Assembly (NCBI RefSeq): GCF_031921685.1
Contig: NZ_JAPDHU010000001.1
Location: 310,001-374,000 of the forward strand
DNA from: Terripilifer sp031921685
Lineage (GTDB): Bacteria > Pseudomonadota > Alphaproteobacteria > Rhizobiales > Beijerinckiaceae
DNA: 64,000 bases
Direction: 5' to 3'
Positions 16,909 through 25,920 of this stretch are shown piece after piece. The position numbers and the translations under genes are program-made. Under the pieces are notes generated by a model. It ran no database searches, was not told the origin of the DNA, and saw only the letters and a list, made by a program, of their open reading frames with translations. Position 1 is the first letter of the stretch. Each line of letters starts with the position of its first letter.

Positions 16909-17910
16909 ATGGCCATGGCGCGGCAGGCCGGTGAGTTGGGAACAGATTTAGGAACGGCACAAACCAGCCTTCCAGACGGCGGCGGCTCCCCGGGGAGCAG
17001 CCAAGATTCAGCTCGCATCCATACGCTCAAGCCGACTGCACCTTTGCCCGTCAGCCTGCGGTTCGCGGCGCAGACGTTCGAGGAAACGCAGGTCGATTAT
17101 GATCCGCTGCTGCGCGCGCTGTGGTGCCGCATGCGGCTGAAACGATCGCCGAGCTTCACGCCGCAACTGCTGCAGGATCTGCACGCGGTGCATAACCTGA
17201 TCAATGAAGCCAATGCGGCGGCGCCTGAGCCCGCCGCGCAGCCCATCCGTTTCTATGTCGGTGGTTCGGTCTATCCAGGCACGTTCAATGCCGGCGGCGA
17301 CCTGCCGCTGTTTCTCGATGCCATCCGCCATCGCGACCGCACGCTGTTGCGCGAATATGCCTATTCCTGCGTCGAGGCCATGTACAATAATGCCTGCGGC
17401 TTCAAGGCGCCCGTCATCTCCCTCGTCTGCCTGGAAGGCGATGCCTTGGGCGGCGGGCTTGAATGCGCCTTGAGCTTCGATGTCATCATCGCCGAAAAGG
17501 GCGTCAAACTCGGCTTGCCGGAAATCATGTTCGGCTCTTTCCCGGGCATGGGCGCGTTCAATTTCCTGGCGCGGCGGATCGGTCCGCGCCTCGCCGAACG
17601 CATGATGCTGAGCGGCCGCATCTATCGCGCCGAAGAAGGCTATGAAATGGGTCTCGTCGACATTCTTGTCGACAAAGGTACGGCGATCGAAGCCGCGCGC
17701 ACCTTCATGAAAGAGAACCAACGCAAGCACGCCGCGCGTTACACGATCTCCAGCATCAACAAGAAGATGTTCCCGATGTCGCTGAGCGATCTGAAGGACA
17801 TTACCGATCTTTGGATCGAACATACGCTGTCGCTCGATGCGATCGATCTGCGGCGCATGGAATATCTGGCCAATGCGCAGAATGCCCGGCGGCAGTCGGA
17901 AGCCAGCTAG
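16909..17910 (+). CDS. rpfF: RpfF-type DSF synthase (crotonase superfamily)
   Basis: About 333 residues of the enoyl-CoA hydratase/crotonase superfamily. Unlike ordinary crotonases it has the RpfF layout: a roughly 65-residue N-terminal extension, a GGDLPLFLDAIR segment, and two glutamates exactly 20 residues apart, E185 in LGGGLE and E205 in GLPEIMFGSFPGMG. These correspond to the catalytic Glu141 and Glu161 of Xanthomonas RpfF, which dehydrates 3-hydroxyacyl-ACP and releases the cis-2-unsaturated fatty acid DSF. The ATG at 16915 has even better spacing to AGAGG. It converges on an RpfC-type kinase, which supports the call. Which fatty acid it makes is unknown. Confidence 0.85.
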   Translation: MAMARQAGELGTDLGTAQTSLPDGGGSPGSSQDSARIHTLKPTAPLPVSLRFAAQTFEETQVDYDPLLRALWCRMRLKRSPSFTPQLLQDLHAVHNLINEANAAAPEPAAQPIRFYVGGSVYPGTFNAGGDLPLFLDAIRHRDRTLLREYAYSCVEAMYNNACGFKAPVISLVCLEGDALGGGLECALSFDVIIAEKGVKLGLPEIMFGSFPGMGAFNFLARRIGPRLAERMMLSGRIYRAEEGYEMGLVDILVDKGTAIEAARTFMKENQRKHAARYTISSINKKMFPMSLSDLKDITDLWIEHTLSLDAIDLRRMEYLANAQNARRQSEAS

Positions 17911-17926
17911 AGCGTTGTAAAAGACT

Positions 17927-20467
17927 TTAGGCGGCTTTGAGCGCCGCCAGTTCGATCACGACGCGGTTCAGCTCGTTTTCCAATTCCCGCACATGGCGTT
18001 CGCCATCGACCGCCAGCTCGTGCGCGTCGATCTCCCGCCAATCCAGACAGAGTTTGCGCATGCGTTGCGCACCGACATTGGCCGCGCAACTGCGCAGTGC
18101 ATGAGCCTGATCGCGGAACGTCGCTTCGTCGCCCTTAGCCACGGCATCGCTGAGGCTGCGCAGGATGGCCACCGAGTCCGAGACGAACTGATCGACGATT
18201 TCGTTGACGAAGTCCTGGCCGCCGAGATTTCTCAGATCGTCGATGGCTTCATGATCGATGGGCGCGGCTGCGGAGACGACTTCTGAAACCGGCATGTCTT
18301 CGTCCACCGGCATATCTTCCGACGGTTCTTTCCTTCGTGCCTGTTCCGAAGCCGGTTTTAGTTTGACCAGGCGCCGAATGGCCGCCAGCATTTGCTCGAC
18401 CGCGACAGGCTTGGGCAAGCAATCGTCCATGCCGGCTTCAAGACATTTTTCGCGGATTTCGTCGCGCACGTCGGCCGTCAGAGCGACGATCGGGACATAG
18501 GGTTCCAGACCGGCGAAGCGGTAGAGCTTCGTCGCCTCGATGCCGTTCATTACCGGCATGTTGATGTCCATGAAGGCCAGATCGAAAGGCGCGGTCGAGA
18601 GCTTGTTGATGGCGGCTTCGCCATCGTCGGCGAATTCGACGATGATGCCGGAGCGTTCCAGCAGGCGCCCGATCACCTTCTGATTGGTCCGATTGTCCTC
18701 GGCGACCAGAATACGGACACCGGAGAATGTCGTCTCCTCGGCCTTTTCCTCACCGGCCCCAAGCCGGTGACGGCCAGGTCCCGTCGAATGCGCGATGCGC
18801 ATGATCTGCTGCAAATGCGCCAGCTTCACAGGCTCGCTTAGAACCGCCACGCAAGTACCCGCGAGCGCCTCGCTGTCCTTATCGCCTTGTTCGCGACGCA
18901 GCAGAAACACCGGCATACGCCGCTCGGCAAGCTGCATCGACAAAGCGACCAGAGCCTCCGGTGTTTCGAGATCCATCATCATCGAATCGATCAGGACCGC
19001 GCCGGCGAGCGCATCCTTCATGTCGTCGGCAAAAATGTTTTGCGCCGTCGCGATACTGCCAGCCGGATGCAATTTAAACCCGGCTTCGACGCAGGCCCCT
19101 CTCAGATCAAGATCGGGGGACAGGAGAAGCAGGTCGCACTTATCGGCGCTGGCAGCGGTGGCGGCAATTTCCGTCGGGAACTGGAAGCTAAACGTGCTGC
19201 CCTGCCCCGGCTCGCTTTCAACGGCGATGCGGCCGCCCAACGCCTCGACAAGCTGTTTGGTGATCGCCAGACCGAGGCCTGTGCCGCCGAAGCGATCGAT
19301 GATCGTCTCATCCGCCTGGGTAAAGCTTTCGAAGATGCGCGCCTGCGCCTCCTTCGCGATGCCGATGCCGGTATCCGTCACCGCAATCCTGAGCGTCGGG
19401 CGGCTGTCGCTGCGGTTCACCTCTTCCACCGCAATCGTCACCGAGCCGGACGAGGTGAATTTGACGGCGTTGGCCATCAGGTTGGTCAAAATATCGCCAA
19501 TCGCCCGTTCGCTCGATACGATCACCTGCGGCGCGGCGAGATCGATCCGCAGCCGCACGGGGACATCCTTGGCCGCCGCCTGGATCGACACCATATGCGC
19601 GACGCGCGCGATCAGCGCGAACAGATCGAAGGCCTCGCGGTTCATCGGCGTCTTGCCGGCCTCAAGACGGGAGAACTGCAGAATTGAATTGATCTGATCG
19701 AGCAAGGTGCTGCCCGACTCGCCGATCGACACCGTCATGTCCATCTGTTCGGCATCGAGCTTGGTGCTGGCCAGCAGCTTGCTGAAGCCGATGACCGCAT
19801 TCAGCGGCGTGCGCAATTCATGGCTGACGCTGGCCATGAACAGGCTCTTGGCCTTGTTGGCCTCTTCCGCCTGGATGCGCGCCGCCGACAAGCGGCGGAT
19901 CAGAACGGAGACGTAAGCCGGCAGAGCGATCAAACCGATGAGCAGACTGATGCCGAAGGATGGATAGGAGATCCAGAACGGCGTGGTGAAGAGCACCGCG
20001 GTGAAGCCGACGACGGAAGCCGCCGTCGTGCCGAACAGATAAGACAGGCCAAAGCGAAAGCCGTTGCCGAAGATGATCCAGAGATAGACCGGATAGACCA
20101 GAGCCGTCGATGCGCCGCCGACATGGGCAAGCAAGGTCAAACTGCCGATGTCGAACAGGATGGCAAAGCTGCGCCGGACATGCGAGACGCCGGGAAAGGC
20201 CAGGATGTGAACGAAGATCAGCGTCGTGATGATGGGATAAGCGATGAGGGCCGGCTGCCACGATTCCAGAATTTCCCGCGCGCCGACGTAACCGGCGCTG
20301 TCACCGGCGAACAGAGCGGCGATCAGCACGAGATGCACCGCATAGCGGTTGTAACTCATCTCATGTTCGGTATCGGGCCGATCGGCCAGCCGCTGGCGAA
20401 TCCAGGCGCATAAACGCCGGATTGGGCCGGGACTTACTTTCCGAGCAAACGACTGACGCGCACTCAC
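17927..20467 (-). CDS. RpfC-type hybrid sensor histidine kinase
   Basis: An 846-residue membrane kinase. Residues about 40-190 hold five or six hydrophobic segments with short loops and no periplasmic domain, the RpfC type of DSF input. HisKA has H216 (SHELRTPLN), then an ATPase domain (N333, DTGIGI 365-370, GTGLGLA). A degenerate receiver-like domain (about 443-560) follows, then a full receiver with D634 and K686, and a C-terminal Hpt domain with H789. Its start is GTG, seven bases after the GGDEF-EAL gene. The phosphorelay would end on that partner's receiver. The extra receiver-like domain is not part of standard RpfC. Confidence 0.88.
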   Translation of the reverse strand: MSARQSFARKVSPGPIRRLCAWIRQRLADRPDTEHEMSYNRYAVHLVLIAALFAGDSAGYVGAREILESWQPALIAYPIITTLIFVHILAFPGVSHVRRSFAILFDIGSLTLLAHVGGASTALVYPVYLWIIFGNGFRFGLSYLFGTTAASVVGFTAVLFTTPFWISYPSFGISLLIGLIALPAYVSVLIRRLSAARIQAEEANKAKSLFMASVSHELRTPLNAVIGFSKLLASTKLDAEQMDMTVSIGESGSTLLDQINSILQFSRLEAGKTPMNREAFDLFALIARVAHMVSIQAAAKDVPVRLRIDLAAPQVIVSSERAIGDILTNLMANAVKFTSSGSVTIAVEEVNRSDSRPTLRIAVTDTGIGIAKEAQARIFESFTQADETIIDRFGGTGLGLAITKQLVEALGGRIAVESEPGQGSTFSFQFPTEIAATAASADKCDLLLLSPDLDLRGACVEAGFKLHPAGSIATAQNIFADDMKDALAGAVLIDSMMMDLETPEALVALSMQLAERRMPVFLLRREQGDKDSEALAGTCVAVLSEPVKLAHLQQIMRIAHSTGPGRHRLGAGEEKAEETTFSGVRILVAEDNRTNQKVIGRLLERSGIIVEFADDGEAAINKLSTAPFDLAFMDINMPVMNGIEATKLYRFAGLEPYVPIVALTADVRDEIREKCLEAGMDDCLPKPVAVEQMLAAIRRLVKLKPASEQARRKEPSEDMPVDEDMPVSEVVSAAAPIDHEAIDDLRNLGGQDFVNEIVDQFVSDSVAILRSLSDAVAKGDEATFRDQAHALRSCAANVGAQRMRKLCLDWREIDAHELAVDGERHVRELENELNRVVIELAALKAA

Positions 20468-20474
20468 ACTTTAC

Positions 20475-22622
20475 TCACGCACTGGAAGCAATGGCTGTTT
20501 CACCGACGAGATAGGCCAAGAATTCATGTTCCGGCATCGGCTTGGCGAAATAGAACCCCTGGACGTGATCGCATCCTTCGGCCCGCAGACGCTGCAACTG
20601 CTCCTCGGTCTCCACACCTTCGGCGAGCACCTGCATGTTGAGGCTCTTGCCCAAGGTCGTGATCGCCCGAACGATCGCCGCATCGTTGGGATCGGTCGCG
20701 ACGGTGCGCACGAAGCTCTGATCGATTTTCAGGCGATCGAGCGGCAGTTGTTTCACATAGCCGAGCGAGGAATAACCGGTGCCGAAGTCGTCGATGGAAA
20801 TGTGGACGCCCATATCCATCAACTGGCGCAGATCATCGGCCACCGCATCGATGTTTTGCATCACGATGCTTTCGGTGAGCTCCAGCTCGAGGCGACGCGG
20901 ATCGAGCCCGGTTTCGCCCAGCGCACGCGTCACCAGTAAGGGAATGGTGCGCTTGCGGAACTGGATCGGCGACAGATTGATGGCGACCCGCAGATATTGA
21001 TGGCCCTTTTCCTGCCAGCGCCGCGCCGCGCGGCAGGCCTCGAACAACACCCATTCGTTGATCGGCAGGATCATGCCGTTTTCTTCCGCCCGCGGCAGGA
21101 AGACACCCGGCGAAACGATGCCCTGGCCGGGGCGATCCCAACGCAGCAGCGCTTCGGCGCCGTCGACCTGCCCGGTCGCAAGATTGATCTGCGGCTGATA
21201 GTAGAGTTGGAATTCGCCGCGCTCGAGCGCCAATTGCAATTCATTGTCGAGCTGTGCGGCGACGCGCGCCCGCGTCTGCATGTCGGAGGCAAAATAGGCA
21301 AAGCTGTTGCCGTTGTCCGATTTGGCGCGATACATCGCCAGGCTGGCATTGATCAGCAATTGGTCGGCATCCGTCGCATCGGACGGATAAAGCGCCACGC
21401 CGATCGACGCCTTCATCGGTGCCAGATTATGCCCCGGCATTTCGAAGCCGGAGATCGTGTCGAGAATGCGATTGGCGTAATCGGCGGCTTCCGTCGTCGA
21501 AAGCATGTCCGATTGCAGCAAAGCGAATTCGTCACCACCGAGGCGGGCAAGGACGTCGCCTTCGCGAATCTCTTTGCTGACATGTTCCGCCAGCGCCTTC
21601 AGATAACGATCGCCCGCCGCATGGCCGAGGAGATCGTTGATCTTCTTGAAACCGTCGAGGTCGACCACATAGAGGCCGAACATGTGATCGCCGCGCCGCG
21701 AACGGGTGATCATCTTGCGCATGCTCTCGATGAGCGAAATGCGATTGGGCAGATCCGTCAATGCGTCGTGGTGGGCCACATGGCGCAGATAGGCTTCCGA
21801 GCGCTTGCGCGCGGTAATGTCGAGCGAACTGGTGAGAACCGCCGTCACCTGCCGCTCATCGTTGGTGAGCGGCGATTTGGTGGTGACGAAATGCCGGGTG
21901 GTGCCGGTCAGATCGGTCATTTCCTCTTCGTAAGCCGGCACGGCCTTGCCCGTCTGCAACACCAGGCGATCGAGCGCGAGATTGCGCGCCGACTGTTCGG
22001 GGCCATAGAGGGAGTTCATCGGCTTGCCGACGAACTTCGCCAGATCCTTGCCGGAAAAAGCCGCCTGATAGGCATTGGCGAAAATCAACGTGCCGTCCGA
22101 TGCGGTGGCATTGATCATGACCGGCAACGTGTCGATCACCTGCGCCAGCCGCTCCGAAGAATCCCGCAGTGCCTGTTCGCGCGAGCGTTCGCTGCGCTCC
22201 AATTCACGCTCGAGCGTGGTGGCGCGATCGGCGAGCAGCTTTTGATGCTTGTGCAGCTTCAAGAGATTGCGGGCGCGGGTGACGAACTCATGGTGATCGA
22301 CAGGCGAATGCAGGAAGTCGGTCGCGCCGGCCTCCAGTGCCCGCAGCCGGAAACTGCGTTCCTCATAAATCGTCAGAACGATGATCGGGATTTCAGCGGC
22401 GCCGGGAAACTGCCGATAGCGCCGGATGAACTCGGCGCCGTCGATCGTCGGCATTTTGAAATCGGTGATGATCAGATCAGGCTGTTGATCGACGAGCCAA
22501 TCCAAGGCCTGCAGCGGATCGCCGAAGGTCTCGACCTGAACATTGGGTTCGATAGACGCCGCCAATTTCGCAAAGATATTGCGATTGGTGATCCGGTCGT
22601 CGACGATCACGATCAGCGACAT
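20475..22622 (-). CDS. REC-PAS-GGDEF-EAL cyclic di-GMP response regulator
   Basis: A 715-residue regulator. The N-terminal receiver has DD8-9, phospho-site D54 and a flexible linker coiled coil (about 120-155); a PAS domain follows (about 155-270). The diguanylate cyclase has intact GGDEF at 362-366 with an RxxD inhibitory site at 353-356. The phosphodiesterase domain has EALLRW at 490-495 and DDFGTG. Both enzymatic sites look complete, so it could make or degrade cyclic di-GMP, the balance probably set by phosphorylation. It is upstream of and almost touching the RpfC-type kinase gene, replacing the HD-GYP RpfG of Xanthomonas. Confidence 0.93.
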   Translation of the reverse strand: MSLIVIVDDRITNRNIFAKLAASIEPNVQVETFGDPLQALDWLVDQQPDLIITDFKMPTIDGAEFIRRYRQFPGAAEIPIIVLTIYEERSFRLRALEAGATDFLHSPVDHHEFVTRARNLLKLHKHQKLLADRATTLERELERSERSREQALRDSSERLAQVIDTLPVMINATASDGTLIFANAYQAAFSGKDLAKFVGKPMNSLYGPEQSARNLALDRLVLQTGKAVPAYEEEMTDLTGTTRHFVTTKSPLTNDERQVTAVLTSSLDITARKRSEAYLRHVAHHDALTDLPNRISLIESMRKMITRSRRGDHMFGLYVVDLDGFKKINDLLGHAAGDRYLKALAEHVSKEIREGDVLARLGGDEFALLQSDMLSTTEAADYANRILDTISGFEMPGHNLAPMKASIGVALYPSDATDADQLLINASLAMYRAKSDNGNSFAYFASDMQTRARVAAQLDNELQLALERGEFQLYYQPQINLATGQVDGAEALLRWDRPGQGIVSPGVFLPRAEENGMILPINEWVLFEACRAARRWQEKGHQYLRVAINLSPIQFRKRTIPLLVTRALGETGLDPRRLELELTESIVMQNIDAVADDLRQLMDMGVHISIDDFGTGYSSLGYVKQLPLDRLKIDQSFVRTVATDPNDAAIVRAITTLGKSLNMQVLAEGVETEEQLQRLRAEGCDHVQGFYFAKPMPEHEFLAYLVGETAIASSA

Positions 22623-22914
22623 ACAAAAATCCTAAGTCTGGATTTCGCGATCGGCCAGTCACGCTCACGCTTGCGCGCGGACGCAGCCCAGCCCATCGAC
22701 CCGAGATTGTCCCTGAATTGGATTAACTAATTGCTATTATGGGCTTAATGGTCACGGTCTTGAGATTCGACATAGCGCGTCCACCTGACAAATGACCGGA
22801 GTATTCGCGCACCCGCCGTTTGCAGATTTCTTAGATAAATTGCCCATTTGTCAGTTCTTCTGCTATCAGAGAATGATCGATTCCTGGGCTTTGATCCCCA
22901 AAAGGCCAGATTCT

Positions 22915-24735
22915 ATGAATTCCCTCGTATCAAGAAGCAAATACAAAGCTCTTCTTGAAATAACAACCAAATTTAGACTGTTCTTTTTCAAAAAAATACT
23001 TAGATCAAAGCGACATTTACCATCATCCGGATCGATGGTCTTTCTGGAGCATATTTTTAGCTTGGCAGCTCAGGAGGAGAGGCAAACACCTCTGGACAGA
23101 TCATTTTCTAAACCTGCGCTCTCCTTTGTCGTGCCGGTGTACAACACGCCACCCGACTATCTGGAAGCCCTTCTGCGCTCCCTGCGGATGCAAATTCCCG
23201 AAGCCTGGGAACTCGTGCTTTCCGATGACGGCTCGACCCATCGCGCGACGATCGCCTGGCTGGACAAACACCGCACCGCGCCAGGCCTCACCGTTCTACG
23301 GAACAAGGACAATCGCGGCATTGCTGCGGCGACCAATGCCGGCATTGCCGCGGCGCATGCACCTTGGGTCGGGTTCATTGATCACGATGATGCCCTTGCG
23401 CCTTATGCCGTCGATCGCATTCTGCGTGCGCTTGCAGCCAGACCGGAATGCGAGTTCCTCTATACGGACGAAATCATCGCCGATGGCGATCTCAACCCGG
23501 TCGATGTGTTCCTGAAGCCGTCTTTTGATCCGGTGTTGCTCTCGGGTGTGAACTACATCAACCACCTCTCTCTTTATCGTCGCGAGCGGCTTCTCGGCAT
23601 CGGCGGTTTGCGTCTCGGATTTGATGGCTCGCAGGATTACGATCTGCTGCTGCGCTATACGAAGGATCTGAAGCCGCATCAGTGTCTGCACCTGGCCTAT
23701 CCCGCCTATCTCTGGCGGCGCGATGGCGGCAGTTACAGCGCTAAATTTATGGAACAGGCGACCGCCAATGCACGGCGCGCCTTGGCCGAAGCCTACGCCC
23801 CCGCAGACCAGTCCATCGAGGTGAGCGAAGCGATCGATGGCAATTTGCATCGCGTCAGATTCGATCTGACCGATCGAAAGCAGCCGCTGGTTTCAATCAT
23901 CATCCCGAGCCGCGATCAATATGAGATGATCAAGGCGCTCTTCGATGAACTGCGCGACAAGGTTCATTACCGCAATTTCGAAATCATCGTCATCGACAAT
24001 GGATCGATCGATCCAAACGTCCTGGACCTGTATGAACGGATGCGCCATTCCGGGCTCAAGTTCAGAGCCGAGATCCAGCCTGAGGCTTTCAATTTCTCCC
24101 GCGCGATCAACAAAGGCATGGGACTGGCGCAAGGCGATCTCTTCTTGTTGCTCAACAACGACATCGAGCCGCTTGATCCCTATTGGCTCGACGAGATGGT
24201 CAGTTGCTTTGCCTATGATGGCGTCGGCATCGTTGGCGCGAAACTGCTTTATCCCGATCGCACGCTGCAACATGCCGGCGTCATCGTCGGCTTTGGCGGG
24301 CTGGCGGGCCATTGGTATATCCAGGAGCCAGCTAATTTTCCGGGCCCTTTGGGGCGGCTTTGGGTGCGCCAATCGATGTCCTGCGTCACCGGCGCCTGCA
24401 TGCTGGTATCTCGCAAGCTGATGGAGCAAGTCGGCCCTCTCAATGAAGAACTTTTTGCCGTTGCCTATAATGACGTCGATCTGTGTATCCGCGCCGTTGC
24501 GGCGAACAATCGTATCATCTGGACCCCCTTCGCCCAGTTGATCCACCACGAATCCCTCTCGCGTGGCAGCGATGAAAAGCCTGAGAATGTCGCGCGTTTC
24601 GAACGCGAGAAGAATAATCTCAGGACAACACATGCCACGGATCGTTATCGCGATCGGGCGATCAATCCGTGGTACTCAACCGACAGATCTCATCCCGTCC
24701 CTGTCCTGCTGCCTGAACTTCCTCGCCCGAGATAA
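22915..24735 (+). CDS. Tandem-domain GT2 glycosyltransferase
   Basis: About 606 residues with two family-2 GT-A domains in one chain. The first begins at the SFVVPVYNTP strand and has a nucleotide-metal motif DHDD. The second begins at VSIIIPSRDQ with LLNNDIEP, and a late ED-type acidic pair lies in YNDVDLC. Such two-headed enzymes add alternating sugars in O-antigen or exopolysaccharide chains. ATG at 22915 has an AAGG site; in-frame ATGs at 22873 and 22792 would lengthen it. It opens the polysaccharide locus and its stop overlaps the next start (TAATG). Confidence 0.88.
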   Translation: MNSLVSRSKYKALLEITTKFRLFFFKKILRSKRHLPSSGSMVFLEHIFSLAAQEERQTPLDRSFSKPALSFVVPVYNTPPDYLEALLRSLRMQIPEAWELVLSDDGSTHRATIAWLDKHRTAPGLTVLRNKDNRGIAAATNAGIAAAHAPWVGFIDHDDALAPYAVDRILRALAARPECEFLYTDEIIADGDLNPVDVFLKPSFDPVLLSGVNYINHLSLYRRERLLGIGGLRLGFDGSQDYDLLLRYTKDLKPHQCLHLAYPAYLWRRDGGSYSAKFMEQATANARRALAEAYAPADQSIEVSEAIDGNLHRVRFDLTDRKQPLVSIIIPSRDQYEMIKALFDELRDKVHYRNFEIIVIDNGSIDPNVLDLYERMRHSGLKFRAEIQPEAFNFSRAINKGMGLAQGDLFLLLNNDIEPLDPYWLDEMVSCFAYDGVGIVGAKLLYPDRTLQHAGVIVGFGGLAGHWYIQEPANFPGPLGRLWVRQSMSCVTGACMLVSRKLMEQVGPLNEELFAVAYNDVDLCIRAVAANNRIIWTPFAQLIHHESLSRGSDEKPENVARFEREKNNLRTTHATDRYRDRAINPWYSTDRSHPVPVLLPELPRPR

Positions 24736-25637
24736 TGAGCATGCCCATGAAGAAAAAAATCGCGAACTGGCTGAGGAATATGGCGAGTGCCTTCGAACGC
24801 AATGAGCATGCGCCTTTAGACCAGCTTGACGCAGAAAAGAAATCTGCGGCGAATTTGCTCGATGAATATGTCAGCGGCATGCCTCATGCGCAGCATGCGA
24901 TCGACGCCCTTGCAGGTTGGAATACGGCGCTGCCGCCCAATATCGGTGTCGTTGCTGGAAACGTCGCTCTCTATAACGACCCCCGCATTCTCTGGGGCAT
25001 CGAGCAGATGGGCTCCCTGGAAGGCAAGCGCGTGTTGGAGCTCGGGCCACTAGAGGCCTCTCACACTTACATGCTGGAGCAGCGAAAGCCCGCTGTGCTG
25101 CATGCGATCGAGGCCAACCGATTGTCGTTTCTGCGCTGCCTCGTCGTCAAAGAACTGCTGGGCCTTCACATCGCAAAGTTCTTCCTCGGCGACTTCATGA
25201 CCTGGCTTGAAGAGCGACCTGAGACTTATGATTTCATCGTTGCCTCAGGCGTTCTCTATCACATGGAAGATCCCGCCAGCCTGTTGGAGGTCATGGCGAA
25301 GAGAACGAAATCCGTTCTCATCTGGACGCATTATGTGAGCGATGCAGCTATGCCCAAGGGCGATCCGCGCCGCGAGGTCTTTGTCGGCGAGCCGGAAATC
25401 ATCGAGCGCAACGGCATGAAATTGCGACAGTATCGCCGCAGCTATTGGGGCGCCTGGAAAGATAAGTCTTTTTGCGGCGGCATGCATGACCTCCACCGCT
25501 GGCTCGAGAGGGACGATATCATCGCTTATCTCAAACATCTTGGCTTCGACGATGTTAGGATCACGATGGACGAGCCCAACCACCAGAACGGCCCGTCGTT
25601 CCTCGTGTTCGCGAGACAGACAACCGCACCGGCTTAA
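24735..25637 (+). CDS. Class I SAM-dependent methyltransferase
   Basis: A 300-residue protein with a Rossmann methyltransferase core: motif I is VLELGPLEASHT near residue 98, an acidic E after the second strand (HAIEAN) and the motif IV-like VASGVLYHMEDP. The start shares one base with the glycosyltransferase stop, so the two are translationally coupled. It probably methylates a sugar or lipid-linked intermediate of the glycan made by the locus. An ATG six bases downstream is an equally good start. Confidence 0.85.
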   Translation: MSMPMKKKIANWLRNMASAFERNEHAPLDQLDAEKKSAANLLDEYVSGMPHAQHAIDALAGWNTALPPNIGVVAGNVALYNDPRILWGIEQMGSLEGKRVLELGPLEASHTYMLEQRKPAVLHAIEANRLSFLRCLVVKELLGLHIAKFFLGDFMTWLEERPETYDFIVASGVLYHMEDPASLLEVMAKRTKSVLIWTHYVSDAAMPKGDPRREVFVGEPEIIERNGMKLRQYRRSYWGAWKDKSFCGGMHDLHRWLERDDIIAYLKHLGFDDVRITMDEPNHQNGPSFLVFARQTTAPA

Positions 25638-25646
25638 AGAGTGCGT

Positions 25647-25793
25647 CTATCGCTTCTGTTGGACCAACTTGGCGCGGCGATCACGACGCGCGAGCCACTT
25701 GCGGAACACGTCGTCCTTCAAATGTTCGAGCCATTTTTGATCCGATATCTGGCCAGAAAGCCAACAAGCTAAAAGAAGTTCATAGGTGTTCAT
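25647..25793 (-). CDS. Small conserved protein (48 aa), paralog of the one at 56.7 kb
   Basis: A 48-residue protein, starting NTYELLLACWLSGQ and carrying the block WLEHLKDDVFRKWL, then a basic tail. Almost the same core (ACxLSGQISDxxWxEHLKDDVFxKWL, with x for variable positions) is found in the 62-residue protein encoded at 56692-56880, the other edge of the polysaccharide locus. Strong conservation in two separated copies supports real coding. The amphipathic, Trp-rich helix suggests a membrane-surface or protein-binding role; the function is unknown. It is convergent with the methyltransferase gene. Confidence 0.7.
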   Translation of the reverse strand: MNTYELLLACWLSGQISDQKWLEHLKDDVFRKWLARRDRRAKLVQQKR

Positions 25794-25870
25794 CGAAAGC
25801 CCCCACTCCCAGCCCGAGGGGAGGCTTATCTAAAGCCGATGCCTGACGCAGACCTGACCGGCGATGGCCA

Positions 25871-25898
25871 ACAAAAAGGCCCGGCAATGCCGGGCCTT
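25871..25898 (-). terminator. Rho-independent terminator of the porin gene
   Basis: An 11-base repeat, AAGGCCCGGCA and TGCCGGGCCTT (25876-25886 and 25888-25898), is followed on the minus strand by TTTTTGT. It lies 23 bases beyond the porin stop codon. Confidence 0.88.
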
Positions 25899-25920
25899 AA
25901 AAGCTTCGACTTACGATCGA

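Noticed and set aside
17930..17948. GC hairpin at the rpfF/kinase convergence
   Set aside because: The stem GGCGGC/GCCGCC lies within the kinase coding end and has no T tract, so it is not called a terminator.
20997..22730. 577-codon plus-strand frame opposite the GGDEF-EAL gene
   Set aside because: It is the antisense of a clearly recognised gene; long antisense frames are common in GC-rich DNA.
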